A DNA stretch of 64,000 nt from Thermoanaerobaculales bacterium (GTDB lineage Bacteria > Acidobacteriota > Thermoanaerobaculia > Thermoanaerobaculales > Sulfomarinibacteraceae): NCBI GenBank assembly GCA_035358815.1, contig DAOPQC010000001.1, forward strand, positions 516,407-580,406. The letters are read 5' to 3'. Numbering within the stretch: the first letter of the stretch is position 1; each line of letters opens with the position of its first letter. Under the pieces are notes generated by a model, which saw nothing but the letters and a program-made list of their open reading frames with translations, made no database searches and had not been told where the DNA came from. The position numbers were made by a program, and so were the translations under genes. Positions 16,532-26,900 of this stretch are shown here, piece by piece.

Positions 16532-18277
16532 ATGATCAGGCGCTTGATCGCAGCGAGTGTGGTTCTGGTGGCCCTCATGGCCGCGACGGCTGCAGCCCAG
16601 CCAGCCGGCCGGGAGCCGGTGTTCGGCGTGCGGCTGCTCGCGGACCGGGCCCCGGTGGTGGCCGGCGCGCCGGCGCGGCTGGCGGTGGTGCTCAACGTCG
16701 AGCAGGGCTGGCACGTCAACTCCGACGACCCCGGCGACGAGTTCTCGATGCCGACCACCCTCGAGTGGCGGCTGCCCGAGGGGTGGTCGGTGGACGGCGT
16801 GGAGTACCCCGCCGGCCGGCGGCTCACCTTCTCCTTCGCGGAGACGCCGGTCGAGGTCTGGGAGGAGCGGGTCGTCATCGTCGCCGCCGTCAGGGTGCCG
16901 GCCGCCGCTGCCGGCCCTGCCGAGCTCGCCGTGACGGTCACCGCTCAGGCCTGCAACGACCACCAGTGCCTGCCTCCGGCGCCGGTCAAGGCTGCGGCCA
17001 CGGTCGACGTGGCGCCGGCCGGCAGCTCGTCGCTGCCGGCCAACAGCGAGCTCTTCCCGGCGCAGGCGGCCCCGGCTGCGGCGGTCGACGCCGCCGCCGA
17101 GAGCCCGTTCGCCGGCACCTCGCTGCCGCTGCTGCTCCTGACCGTCTTCGTCGCCGGCCTCGCCCTCAACCTCACGCCGTGCGTCTACCCGCTGATCCCG
17201 ATCACCGTCGGGTTCTTCTCGCAGCAGACCGCCAGGCGCCGGGGCGGCACCTTCGGGCTGGCGCTACTGTATGTGCTCGGCATGTCCGTGACCTACTCGG
17301 TGCTCGGCGTCGTCGCGGCGCTGACCGGCCAGCTGTTCGGCTCGGCGATGCAGAGCCCGATCGTCGTCGCCGTCATCGTGGCCGTCATGCTGGCGCTGGC
17401 CGCGTCGATGTTCGGTCTCTGGGAGCTGCGGGTGCCGGGGTGGGCGATGCGCGCCGCCGGCGGCCGCCGGGGCGGGTTCGGGGCCCTCCTGATGGGCCTC
17501 GTCGTCGGCTTCGTGGCCGCCCCGTGCATCGGTCCGTTCGTGCTCGGGCTGCTGACCTTCGTCGGCCAGAAGGGCAGCGTGCTGCTCGGCTTCGTCCTGT
17601 TCTTCACCCTCGCGATGGGGCTCGGCCTGCCCTACCTGCTGCTCGGCTCCTTCACCGGCGCGATCAGCAAGTTGCCCGCCTCGGGCGCCTGGATGATCGG
17701 CATCCGCAAGGTCTTCGGCGTGCTGCTGGTCGCCCTCGCCGTCTACTTCGCGCGCCCCTTCCTGCCGGGTCAGGCCGGCGCCCTGGCGATGGCGGCGGTT
17801 CTGGTCGTGGGCGGGCTCTACCTGCTCGTGGTCGACCGGACCGGCCACCAGCAGCCGGCCATCGACCGGGTGATGCGCGTGGTCACGCTCGGGATGGTGG
17901 TCGCAGGGCTGACGTTCCTGCCACGGGGGGAGAGCCCGCAGGCGAAGCACCTCGAGTGGCAGGCCTACGACGAGGGGCGCGCCGCCGCTGCCATCTCCTC
18001 CGGCCAGCCGGTGATCCTGGACTTCTACGCCGACTGGTGCGCCCCGTGCCGCGAGCTCGACGAGCTGACCTTCGCCGACCCCCGGGTGGCGGAGGCGCTG
18101 TCCGGGTTTGCGCGGTTCAAGGTCGACCAGACCCGCTCGACCGACGCCGGCGACGAGGCCGCGACGCGGTTCGAGGTGATGGGGATGCCGACCGTGATCG
18201 TCTTCCGGGACGGCAGCGAGCGGTTCCGGATCACCGGCTTCGAGCCGGCGGACCGCTTCCTCGCACGGCTGCTGTAG
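16532..18277 (+). CDS. dsbD: Thiol:disulfide interchange protein DsbD
   Basis: This 581-residue membrane protein carries electrons from cytoplasmic thioredoxin to the periplasm. All three redox modules are present. A signal peptide and N-terminal domain carry CNDHQC (Cys141/Cys146). A multi-span core has paired cysteines in TPCVYP (Cys217) and APCIGP (Cys332). A C-terminal thioredoxin domain has WCAPC (Cys504/Cys507). Complete cysteine conservation argues for a working enzyme. It follows trmD by 42 bp and may be read from the same transcript. Its targets may include cytochrome c maturation and the cysteine-rich secreted protein at 38109-41822. Confidence 0.94.
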   Translation: MIRRLIAASVVLVALMAATAAAQPAGREPVFGVRLLADRAPVVAGAPARLAVVLNVEQGWHVNSDDPGDEFSMPTTLEWRLPEGWSVDGVEYPAGRRLTFSFAETPVEVWEERVVIVAAVRVPAAAAGPAELAVTVTAQACNDHQCLPPAPVKAAATVDVAPAGSSSLPANSELFPAQAAPAAAVDAAAESPFAGTSLPLLLLTVFVAGLALNLTPCVYPLIPITVGFFSQQTARRRGGTFGLALLYVLGMSVTYSVLGVVAALTGQLFGSAMQSPIVVAVIVAVMLALAASMFGLWELRVPGWAMRAAGGRRGGFGALLMGLVVGFVAAPCIGPFVLGLLTFVGQKGSVLLGFVLFFTLAMGLGLPYLLLGSFTGAISKLPASGAWMIGIRKVFGVLLVALAVYFARPFLPGQAGALAMAAVLVVGGLYLLVVDRTGHQQPAIDRVMRVVTLGMVVAGLTFLPRGESPQAKHLEWQAYDEGRAAAAISSGQPVILDFYADWCAPCRELDELTFADPRVAEALSGFARFKVDQTRSTDAGDEAATRFEVMGMPTVIVFRDGSERFRITGFEPADRFLARLL

Positions 18278-18302
18278 CGGGCGGCCGCGACCCGTTCCCG
18301 GG

Positions 18303-19079
18303 TCAGCTTTCGACCACGTCACCGCCGGTGATGACGCGCTCGCCGGCGCCCTGCCCGAGCCGGAGGAAGCCGTCCTCGGTCAGCCCGGCGAAGGTGCCGG
18401 ACTCGACCGCGCCGGACGCCACCCGCACCGTGATGCGGTCCCCGAGTCGATGGACCAGGCGGCGCCGCCAGTGCTCGAGCGCGGGTGCCGGATCGGCGAT
18501 GGACTCGGCCAGGCCGCGCACGAAGCCGGCCGCGACGCCGGCGGCCGCAGCCGCAGCGGCCTTCGCCCCGATCACCTCGGAGAGTGAGATCGGTGGCCGC
18601 TGCGCGCCCCTCACCCGACCGCCGATCGGCACCACGTTGACCCCGACGCTGACGGTCACCCGCGTGACGGCGCCGAGCCGGGCGTGGACGAGGATGCCGG
18701 CGAGCTTGCGCCCGTCGACCAGGATGTCGTTCGGCCACTTGATGCCCGTGTCCCCGGCCCCCGCGCCCGCGAGGGCGAGGCAGGCGGCCGCTGCCGCCAG
18801 CATCGGCAGCCGCGCCACGGCGTCCCCGGCGACCGATGATGCCACCCAGCTGAGGTACAGGCCCCCCGGCGGGGACACCCAGCGGTTGCGGCCGCGGCCG
18901 ACGCCCCGGCTCTGGGAGGCGGCGAGCACGACGGTCGGGTTGAGGGCGAGGCCTTCGCGGTCGACCTGGTCGATGAGGCGGAGCGCCACTGCATGCGTCG
19001 AGTCGACCGTCTCGAACAGGACGACGTTCTCGACGAGGTCCCCGAGGTCGCGGGCCAGCTCGACAGCGAGCGCCTTCAC
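18303..19079 (-). CDS. birA: Biotin-[acetyl-CoA-carboxylase] ligase
   Basis: This 258-residue protein has the catalytic core of biotin protein ligase: FETVDSTH, then SRGVGRGRNRWVSPPGGLY (the biotinyl-5'-AMP loop), then KWPNDILVDGRKLAGIL, and a short C-terminal SH3-like domain. The N-terminal winged-helix of bifunctional BirA is absent, so it should biotinylate the BCCP subunit without acting as a repressor. The start is GTG. It is convergent with dsbD (25-bp gap). Confidence 0.92.
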   Translation of the reverse strand: MKALAVELARDLGDLVENVVLFETVDSTHAVALRLIDQVDREGLALNPTVVLAASQSRGVGRGRNRWVSPPGGLYLSWVASSVAGDAVARLPMLAAAAACLALAGAGAGDTGIKWPNDILVDGRKLAGILVHARLGAVTRVTVSVGVNVVPIGGRVRGAQRPPISLSEVIGAKAAAAAAAGVAAGFVRGLAESIADPAPALEHWRRRLVHRLGDRITVRVASGAVESGTFAGLTEDGFLRLGQGAGERVITGGDVVES

Positions 19080-19203
19080 CTGGGCCGAGCCCCCTTCCCC
19101 GGCCCCTCGGTCGGCCGACCGGAATCGGCAGGGGTGAACGGGCAGAACTCGGAAGTGCTCATCGCGGTGGCCGGATGGACGGGTCCCTCATGACTGCCGA
19201 GCG

Positions 19204-20451
19204 CTAGCGGTCCGTCTCGAGCTCGGCCTCGAGCTGGCGAATGCGCTCGCGCACCATGACCTCGGCGACGTCGGGGATCACCTCCCACGCGATGTGCTCG
19301 ATCGTGCCGTGGGCCAGCTCGAGCACGCGGCGGGCGATCCGTTCGACGTCGTCGTCGGACAGCCCCGCCGGGATCGCCGCCGCCGGAGCGGCAGCGCCGT
19401 CCGTCGGGGAGCCGGCCGGCCGCTCGAGGGGAGGCAGCGGCGCCGTGTCAGCATCGGTGACGAACGGCGACCCGGCCCCGACGTCCTCCCCCGCCGGTCG
19501 CAGGTCGATCCCGGGCCGCGCCGGAGTGTCCGCGGGCGCCGTGACCGGCCCGGTGTCCGCCCGAAGCGCCAGGTCGTCGCCGGCGGTGTCGGGCTCGATG
19601 GCCGGGCCGCGGTCCGGCTCGGCCTGCGGCCGCGGCTCCGGCGGCGCGAACACGGCGCCGGCGATGTCGGATCCGTCGAGCGCCGGAACCACGTCGCCGA
19701 AGGGATCGCTGCTGGTCTCGAAAGCATCGGCGAAGGTCCCGTCGCCCTGCGCGTCGGCGGGCTCCTCGCCGAGATCAGCGAAGGGGTCGACGTCGGCGCC
19801 GCCGAGGTCGAACTCGAGCCCGTCCCGCGGCGCCTCGATCGCGGTGGCGGACCGCTCCCGGGCCGCGGCCTCCATCTCGGCGAACCCCGCCTTCGTGAAC
19901 TCCAGTCCCTCGCCGAGGCCCAATGCGGCGGCCGCGGCGTCGCCCAGCTGCGGCGGCGCCCCGGTGCCGGTCGGCCGCAGCGGCAGGGGCGCGAACGACC
20001 CGCCCTCCGCGAGCCCGCGCACGACCGGCCCGGTGTCGGCGTCGCCACGGCGCACCTCGGTCCGGGCCGCGGGTGCCGAGCCCCGGCCGCGCACCAGCCG
20101 GTCGACGGCGTCGATCAGCTTGCGGGCCTCGAACGGCTTGGTGAGGATCTCCGAGCATCCCACCGCCAGCGCGCGGTCCCGGTCCAGTGGCTCGAACGTC
20201 CCGGACAGCAGGATCACCGGGATGTGGAGGGTGTCGGGGCTGGACTTGATGACCTGGCAGACGTCGTAGCCGTCGCGGCCCGGCATCATGATGTCGCAGA
20301 TGATGACGGCTGGCTGGACCTGCGAGACCTTCTCGAGGAGCTCGTCGCCGCTCGACACGGCGACCACGGTGTAGGGGGTGTCGGCGAAGGTCAGCTCCAC
20401 GACCTTCTGGATGGTCAGGCTGTCGTCGGCGAGGAGGATGGTCTGCGTCAT
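19204..20451 (-). CDS. CheY-like response regulator with long Pro/Ala-rich tail
   Basis: This 415-residue protein has an N-terminal receiver domain (MTQTILLADDSLTIQKVVELTF), with the phospho-acceptor Asp in VIICDIMMPGRDGY (about residue 52) and Lys in LTKPFEARKL. A low-complexity Pro/Ala/Asp linker of about 240 residues follows. The last 55 residues form a conserved-looking helical motif (DVERIARRVLELAHGTIEHI, then WEVIPDVAEVMVRERIRQLE). I know such receiver-plus-tail proteins from Acidobacteria and Myxobacteria, often with gliding or polarity systems, but no partner kinase is adjacent. A TATAAT lies about 75 bp upstream, giving a leader with GGGAG. Confidence 0.82.
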   Translation of the reverse strand: MTQTILLADDSLTIQKVVELTFADTPYTVVAVSSGDELLEKVSQVQPAVIICDIMMPGRDGYDVCQVIKSSPDTLHIPVILLSGTFEPLDRDRALAVGCSEILTKPFEARKLIDAVDRLVRGRGSAPAARTEVRRGDADTGPVVRGLAEGGSFAPLPLRPTGTGAPPQLGDAAAAALGLGEGLEFTKAGFAEMEAAARERSATAIEAPRDGLEFDLGGADVDPFADLGEEPADAQGDGTFADAFETSSDPFGDVVPALDGSDIAGAVFAPPEPRPQAEPDRGPAIEPDTAGDDLALRADTGPVTAPADTPARPGIDLRPAGEDVGAGSPFVTDADTAPLPPLERPAGSPTDGAAAPAAAIPAGLSDDDVERIARRVLELAHGTIEHIAWEVIPDVAEVMVRERIRQLEAELETDR

Positions 20452-20598
20452 GCGGTCTCCCGATCGCCCGGCACCCCACAGGAGGCAGGCCTCGCCGTCT
20501 CCATCGGGACGCCGCAGCTGACCCGATTATAGCCCGTGCCGACGGCGGCTTCGGTGACCGCCACGCCGCGGACGGCCCACCGGCGCCCGCCTGGCCGG

Positions 20599-21246
20599 TC
20601 AGCGCGGCCGCGCCTGTGTGCCGGCGCGCAGGAAGTCGAGCGCGCGCAGCGGCCGGTCGGCCTCGGAGCGCACCCGCCGGTCCAGCCATCGCGCGAGCTC
20701 GGGGGAGGGCAGGCCGGGCAGCTCGGTGGGCCCCAGGGTCCGGCAGGCGACCAGGAGCTCGAGGTCGCCAGGCCCGAGCGGACAGTCCTCGAGCGGCGGC
20801 ATCAGGCCGCTCAGGGTGAGGATCCAGAGCTGGCAGTAGGCGACGACGGATGCCGGGGGGGTGCCCTCGAGCAGCGCGTTGAGGGCCGCGACGCCGAGCC
20901 GGAACGGGCGCGGTGCCGGCTCGCCCTGCGGGCAGAAGGTGGTCAGCAACTCGGCAACGACCGCCGCCGCCGCCGCGCGCTCGAGGTCGCGCGCGAGCGG
21001 GAACGACGACTGCTTGAGCTCCACCTGCCGGACCGTCGCCAGCTCGGCCCGGCGCCCCTGGAAGGCGGCGACGCGGATCAGCGACAGCAGCTGGGTGGCT
21101 GCCGCCTGTGGGCTCTTGCCGCCGCGCGCGCCGCGCAGGACGCAGCGGACGACGCCTGCCGACGGCGTCAGCAGCAGCAAGATGAGGTGGAGCTCGCCGT
21201 ACGGCAGCGAGTCGAGCACCAGGGCGTCGTCGTCGAGGTAAGCCAC
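20599..21246 (-). CDS. recO: DNA repair protein RecO
   Basis: This 215-residue protein has the RecO OB-fold N-terminus (LDSLPYGELHLILLLLTPSAG, then VLRGARGGKS) and a helical C-terminal domain. RecO works with RecF and RecR to load RecA on SSB-coated gaps. The C-terminal zinc-binding cysteines found in many RecO proteins are not present as a full set. It starts with GTG exactly six bases after TACCAT and lacks a ribosome-binding site, another candidate leaderless gene. The assignment rests on overall pattern and N-terminal motif, so confidence is moderate to high. Confidence 0.82.
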   Translation of the reverse strand: MAYLDDDALVLDSLPYGELHLILLLLTPSAGVVRCVLRGARGGKSPQAAATQLLSLIRVAAFQGRRAELATVRQVELKQSSFPLARDLERAAAAAVVAELLTTFCPQGEPAPRPFRLGVAALNALLEGTPPASVVAYCQLWILTLSGLMPPLEDCPLGPGDLELLVACRTLGPTELPGLPSPELARWLDRRVRSEADRPLRALDFLRAGTQARPR

Positions 21247-21285
21247 GGCACCATGGTAGCCGGGGGCGGGTCCGGCGTCGCGGGC

Positions 21286-23799
21286 TCAGCGATCGGCGCC
21301 CAGCTCGGCCCCGACCTGCCGGGCATAGAGCTGGACCTCGGGGTCGTCCCCTGCGACCTGGAGGGCGAGCGACAGCCAGTGCACGGCGCCGGCCTGGTTG
21401 CCGGCGCTGCGCTCGAGCAGCGAGAACAGCAGCAGCCGCTTGCCGGCCACCAGGCTGCGAACCGGCTCGATCAGGGGCGGCGGCAGGCCGCGGATCCGGT
21501 CGAGCGGCGACCGGTAGCCGTCGACGAGCAGCCGGGCGTTGGCCTCCCACAGGCCGTCGCGGTACGCGGCCGGCGCGAGGAACTCGAGCCGCGGGTGAAG
21601 GTCGGTCGACGGCGGGCCGAGCGCCAGCCTCCGGCAGGCCTCGGGGTCGAGCTGGAGCAGGGCGGCGATCTGGGCCGGCGTCGCCAGCGCCGAGGCGGCA
21701 AGGTCCGCCGGCCGGCCGTGCTGGTCGAGCAGGAGCTGCCAGCGCTGCCAGTCGAGGTCGAGCGGGCGGTCGCTGCCGACCAGCATCGCGTGGCCGAGGC
21801 CGAACAGCACCCAGGTCTCCGCGAAGGCGGCGTCGAAGGTGGCGATCGCCCGCCGGAACTCCCGGGTCGGCATCCGGTGCAGCGGGAGGTACTGGCAGAC
21901 GACGCCTCCCGGATGCAGGCGGCGGCGGCACAGGTTGAAGTAATCGAGGGAGTACAGCGGCGCCGACCCGTACAGCGGATGGACCGGGTCGCAGGTGATG
22001 ACGTCGTAGCGCGGCCCGCCGAGCAGCAGGTGATTGCGGCCGTCGTTGGCGACGACGTGCACCCGCGGGTCGCTCAGCACGCCGTGGTTGAGGTGCTCGA
22101 AGTAGCGGGTCGCCTCGATCACCTCCGGCACAATCTCGGCCACGTCGATCCGCTGCACCCCGGGCGTGGCTGCGATCATCGCCGTGGTGACCCCGGCGCC
22201 ACAGCCGATCACGAGCACCCGCTCCGGCCGGGGGTGGACCAGGGCCGGCACCAGGCCGAGCATCCGCACCACCTTGAGCGCGTCGTAGGTCGAGCCGATC
22301 ACCGCGTTGTTGTCGACGAACATCGAGCGCACGCCGGTCTGGCGGTCCTCGGTGACGACGACGGTGCCCGACGGCGACTCCCGGTAGGCGAGGATCCCCG
22401 CCTCGGGATTGCCGGCCAGCGACGGCAGCGCCACCACGGCGAAGCGGGGTGCCGCGACGGCGGCGATGGCGAGCGCGCCCGCGGCGGCCGCCGCCGCGAC
22501 CGCGAGCGCCCGCTGCCGGCCGCGGGCAGCGGTCGCGGCGAGCCCGGCATGACAGGCGGCCAGCAGCGCCAGGCAGCGGCCGAAGCCGAGGGCTGGCAGC
22601 GCCAGGAAGCCGGCGGCGGCGGCGCCGGCCGCCGCGCCGGCCGAGTTGACGATCCCCATCGCGCCGAGGCGGCGGCCGCCGTCCTCGACCCGCGGCGTCG
22701 CCGCGGCCAGCAGCAGCGGCCACGCCGCCCCGAGCAGCAGGGCGACGGGGAGGATCACGCCGCCGCCGAGCACGAGCGGCGGGACCAGGACCCGCGCCCA
22801 GCCGGCGCCCGGCCGCAGCAGCCGCGCCGCGAGCGCGATCTGGGGCAGCAGCAGGGCCTGGCCGAGCAGCAGGAGCGCCGCTGCGGCCTGGAGCCTGGCC
22901 CACCAGGCGAGCGGCTGGCCGCCGCCGATCAGCCGCGACGACGCCGCGGCCCCGGCGGCTAGGCCGGCCAGCGTCACCGCGAGCAGCAGCGTGAGGGTGG
23001 CGGTGGAGTTGGCCATCACCATCAGCAGGGCGCGGTGCCAGATCGTCTCGGCCGCCAGCACCAGGCCGCCGGAGACGGCCGCGGCGGCGAGCAGGGCCAC
23101 CGCCGACCGGTCGAGCTCGAGCGGTTGCGGTCCCGCCGGCCGACGGCTCTCCCCGCGACCCGAGAGGGCCCGTTGGGCGGCCAGCGCCGCGGCGGCCGCG
23201 CCCAGGTTGGCCACGGCGGCGAGCGCGGCAGCGCCCGGGATGCCGGCCCCGGGCAGGACCAGGAGGCCGGTCACGATCACACCGGCGACGCCGCCCACGG
23301 TGGCCCCGGCGATCAGCCTGCCGATGCCGTAGTGAAGCTCGGGCACCGAGCGCGCTGCGGCGCGTGCGAGCAGCGGGAAGCCGGCGCCCATGAGCATGGT
23401 CGGCAGCACCAACGCGGCCACCGCGGTGACCAGGCGGCCGGCCAGGAACGCGGGCCGGGTCGCGTCGTCGGCCGCGGGCAGGATCGCCGCGGCCAGCGCC
23501 GGCAGCCGGAGCAGGCCGACCGACCACAGCGGACCGGCGAGCGCCAGCGCGAGCTCGATCCGTGCCGCGACCCGGGCAGGCGCGGCCACGCGGTCGGCGA
23601 GCCTGCCGCCGAGGAAGCTGCCGAGGCCGAGCCCGAGCATGAAGGCGGTGAGCACGGTCGCCACCGCGTACTGGGAGGAGCCGAACGCGAGCGCCAGCTC
23701 GCGGCCCCACAGCAGCTCCAGCGCGAGCGCCGACATCCCTGACAGGACTGCGCACGAAACGAGCAGCGGGAGGGCCGAGTCGGGGCGCCGGCGCGACAC
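21286..23799 (-). CDS. Fused membrane (MFS-like) and spermidine synthase-like protein
   Basis: This 837-residue protein has an N-terminal ~430 residues with about 10-12 hydrophobic segments (GSFLGGRLADRV is MFS-like), followed by a soluble spermidine-synthase-type domain (about 490-690). The latter shows the SAM-binding VLVIGCGAGVTTAMI, then DVAEIVPEVIEATRYF and the YDVITCDPVHPLYGSAPLYS region that corresponds to the catalytic Asp loop. A TPR-like tail ends the protein. Such fusions are common in Acidobacteria and Proteobacteria; their true substrate and cellular role are uncertain. The start is GTG seven bases after TATACT. Confidence 0.85.
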   Translation of the reverse strand: MSRRRPDSALPLLVSCAVLSGMSALALELLWGRELALAFGSSQYAVATVLTAFMLGLGLGSFLGGRLADRVAAPARVAARIELALALAGPLWSVGLLRLPALAAAILPAADDATRPAFLAGRLVTAVAALVLPTMLMGAGFPLLARAAARSVPELHYGIGRLIAGATVGGVAGVIVTGLLVLPGAGIPGAAALAAVANLGAAAAALAAQRALSGRGESRRPAGPQPLELDRSAVALLAAAAVSGGLVLAAETIWHRALLMVMANSTATLTLLLAVTLAGLAAGAAASSRLIGGGQPLAWWARLQAAAALLLLGQALLLPQIALAARLLRPGAGWARVLVPPLVLGGGVILPVALLLGAAWPLLLAAATPRVEDGGRRLGAMGIVNSAGAAAGAAAAGFLALPALGFGRCLALLAACHAGLAATAARGRQRALAVAAAAAAGALAIAAVAAPRFAVVALPSLAGNPEAGILAYRESPSGTVVVTEDRQTGVRSMFVDNNAVIGSTYDALKVVRMLGLVPALVHPRPERVLVIGCGAGVTTAMIAATPGVQRIDVAEIVPEVIEATRYFEHLNHGVLSDPRVHVVANDGRNHLLLGGPRYDVITCDPVHPLYGSAPLYSLDYFNLCRRRLHPGGVVCQYLPLHRMPTREFRRAIATFDAAFAETWVLFGLGHAMLVGSDRPLDLDWQRWQLLLDQHGRPADLAASALATPAQIAALLQLDPEACRRLALGPPSTDLHPRLEFLAPAAYRDGLWEANARLLVDGYRSPLDRIRGLPPPLIEPVRSLVAGKRLLLFSLLERSAGNQAGAVHWLSLALQVAGDDPEVQLYARQVGAELGADR

Positions 23800-23858
23800 G
23801 GCGGCGAGTATAGCGGCTGTCCCTGTGGGACAGTTGAGATCGCGTCTAACTTATTGAA

Positions 23859-23886
23859 TTGACAACGCCTCGCACCGTGACATGAT
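23859..23886 (+). promoter_or_regulatory. Predicted promoter of the C25 peptidase gene
   Basis: A perfect TTGACA (23859-23864) is followed after 16 bp by CATGAT (23881-23886), four of six matches to -10. Around it the sequence is locally AT-rich (TAACTTATTGAATTGACA). It gives a leader of about 45 nt. Confidence 0.55.
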
Positions 23887-23897
23887 GCGCGGTGGAG

Positions 23898-23917
23898 GGC
23901 GGATCGCCCGATCCGCC
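23898..23917 (+). promoter_or_regulatory. Leader hairpin of the C25 peptidase mRNA
   Basis: A perfect 8-bp stem GGCGGATC/GATCCGCC with a GCCC loop lies in the leader, about 10 nt before the GAGGAGGGG ribosome-binding site. It may protect the mRNA 5' end or tune translation. Confidence 0.4.
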
Positions 23918-23937
23918 GACATCCGAGGAGGGGCTCG

Positions 23938-26900
23938 ATGGGACGCAAACTTCTCGTGACGGCTGTGTGTGTGCTCGTCGTTGGCGTGGTCGGCGCGGCG
24001 GAGCCACGCTGGATCGCATTCTCCGACGACATGAATGAGGCCGGGGTCGAGATCCTGAGCTCGAGCGCGAACGGGATCGAGTTCATGGTCGAGCTGCCCG
24101 GCATCGCGCTTTCCAGCGCGGCGACCGACGGCGGCCAGTTCGTCCGGGTCGAGGTGCCGGGCCTCGGCCGGATCGGGGCGGTGGGCGAGCCGGAGCTGCC
24201 GGCGCTGCGCCGGTTCGTCGAGATCCCGGACGGCGCCCAGGTCGAGATCGACGTGAACGTCATCGAGAGCCGCGTCATCGACCTCGCGGCCGAGGGCATG
24301 GCGGTGCCGGTCGAGCCGGTGCAGATGCCGCGGCCCAAGTGCGACTGCGAGGAGGCTCGCAACTGGCGCTTCTCCTACAGCCCGGAGGCCTACCGCGGGA
24401 CGATCGCGCATCCGACCGCGCTCACCGGCCCATTCACCTTCCGCGACCACCGCATGATGCTGCTCGCACTCGCGCCCGTGAGATACGACGTTGACCGGGG
24501 CAGGCTCGAGGTGACCACCCGGGCCCAGGTCTCCCTCCGCTTCACCGGCGGCGACCTCGCGGCCACCGTCGACCGCAAGGAGCGGCTGGCGAGCCGCCAC
24601 TACGACGCCTTCCTCGGCAAGGCAACCGTGAACCTCAACATGAACCTGGAGGGGGCGAACTGGGCGTACCCGGACGACGCGCCGGTCGAGTTCCTGATCA
24701 TCACGCCGCCCCAGTTCGTGACCGCGCTCGAGCCCTTCGTCGAGTGGAAGACGAGCTGCGGCTACCACGTCACGGTGACCACCACCGACGTGGCCGGCAC
24801 CACGACCAGCGCCATCAAGAGCTACCTGACCGGGCTCTACAACGGCGCGACGCCGCCGGTCTACATCCTGATGATCGGCGACTCGCCGTCGCCGCTCCCG
24901 ACCTACACCAACTCGGGAGGAGGCTACGGCGGCACCGACCTGCCGTACGTCCAGATGGACGCCGACCTCTACGCGGACATGATGATCGCGCGCTGGCCGA
25001 TCGACGACACCACCGAGCTCGCGAACGTGCGCGACAAGATCCTGTGGTACGAGCAGCCGACCGCCGGCAACTCGGCCTGGCTCAACCGGGCGCTGTTCCT
25101 GGGCGGTGACGACTACATGGGGTGGTACCCGACCCACGAGGACGTGATCGCCCAGCTGATGGCGCCGCCGCCCAACAGCGCCGAGTGCGCGCTGTGGTAC
25201 GGCGACACCCAGAACCCGACCACCCAGCAGCTGATCAACGACCTCAACACCGGGCGCGGATGGGCGGTGTACTCGGCGCACTCCGGGCCGGATGGATGGT
25301 CGGGCGACCCGCCGCTGTCGAGCGGCGACATGCCCAACTTCGGCAACACCGACATGTACCCGGTCTCGCACGGCCACTCCTGCTCGTCGAATGAGTGGAA
25401 CAACTACGGCGACGTCTTCGGCGAGGCGGCGGTGATCCAGCCGTCGAAGGGCTTCGTGGCGTACTGGGGCGCCTCGAACTCGAGCTACTGGGACGGCGAC
25501 GACTGGCTGGAGCGCGGGTTCTTCGACGCCATGTTCGACACTGACATGACCGGCAACATGATCCCGCTCGACCGCCAGTACTCGAACCTCGCCGCCTGCT
25601 ACGCCGGCCTGACCGAGGTCACGCTGCAGGGCGGCGACGAGCAGTACTACTGGTACCTCTACAACCTCAACGGTGACCCGACCCTTGATCCCTTCACCCG
25701 GCAGCCGATCGCGCTCGACGTTGGCGCGCCGCCGGTGGTGCCGCCCACCGCCATCGCCGACTTCGAGGTCACGGTGTCCGACGGTGCAATCGGTCCGGTG
25801 CCGCTGGCGCTCGTGGGCGTCAGCCAGGACGGGGTCCTGCTCGGCGCCGGGATGACCGACGCCACCGGCACCGCGATCTTCCCGATCGAGGCGCCGACGG
25901 CGGGCTCGGACATGACGGTGAGGGTCACCGCCCACAACCACCTGCCGACCGACGCCACCGTGATCGTGGCCGCGGGATCGGACGGGGTGGTGACGCTCGA
26001 CCGGTCAATCTACCGCTGCGACTCGACGGTCGGGATCGACGTCTTCGACGAGGACCTCGCGGGCCACGGCACCCAGTCGGTGACCCTCTCGGCACAGCCC
26101 TCCGGGGGCAGCACGACCGTGATCCTGTCGGAGGTCGGCGGGCCGGTCGTCCGCTTCTCGGGCTCCGCCGTCCTCGGCAGCGCCCTCAGCGTCGCCGACG
26201 GCGACACCCTGACCGTCACCTACTACGACCAGAACACCGGCGGCGGCTCGGGCCAGAACAAGACCGACACGGCCATCCTGGACTGCGCGGGGCCGCTGAT
26301 CAGCGATGTGGAGCTGGAGGCGACCGAGGCCTCGGTGACGGTGCGGTTCACCACCGACGAGCCGGGGACCACGGTGGTCCACTACGGGACCACGCGGCCG
26401 CCCCAGCTGGCGGTGTCGGACCCGGCGCTGCGCACCCAGCACGAGATCGTGATCGAGGGCGTCGACCCGTGCACCTACTACTTCGTCGGCGTGGAGTCGG
26501 CGGACGCGCTCGGCAACGTCGGCGTGGACACCAACGGCGGCTCTTACTACGGCATCGAGACCATGGGCTGGCAGGTGTTCCTGTCCGAGCCCTTCGACGC
26601 GGATCCGGGCTGGACGATCGACAACGGCGGCAACAGCCACGGCTGGGCGTTCGGCCAGCCGACCGGCGGCGGCGGCCAGTACGGGGAGCCGGACCCGACC
26701 TCGGGCCACACCGGGACCAACGTCTACGGCGTCAACTTGGTCGGTGACTACGACCCCAACCTGACGGCCGACCAGCTCAAGCTGACGACGCCGTCGCTCG
26801 ACCTCAGCGAGGCGACCTCGGTGATGCTCCGCTACTGGCGGTGGCTGGGCGTGGAGAGCCCGAGCTACGACCACGCGCGCGTGCAGGTGTCGGTGGACGG

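Noticed and set aside
19775..23755. A 1326-codon open frame on the minus strand over the regulator, recO and the fusion gene
   Set aside because: It is a shadow in another frame on the same strand as three recognisable genes; the product is Arg/Pro/Ala low complexity.
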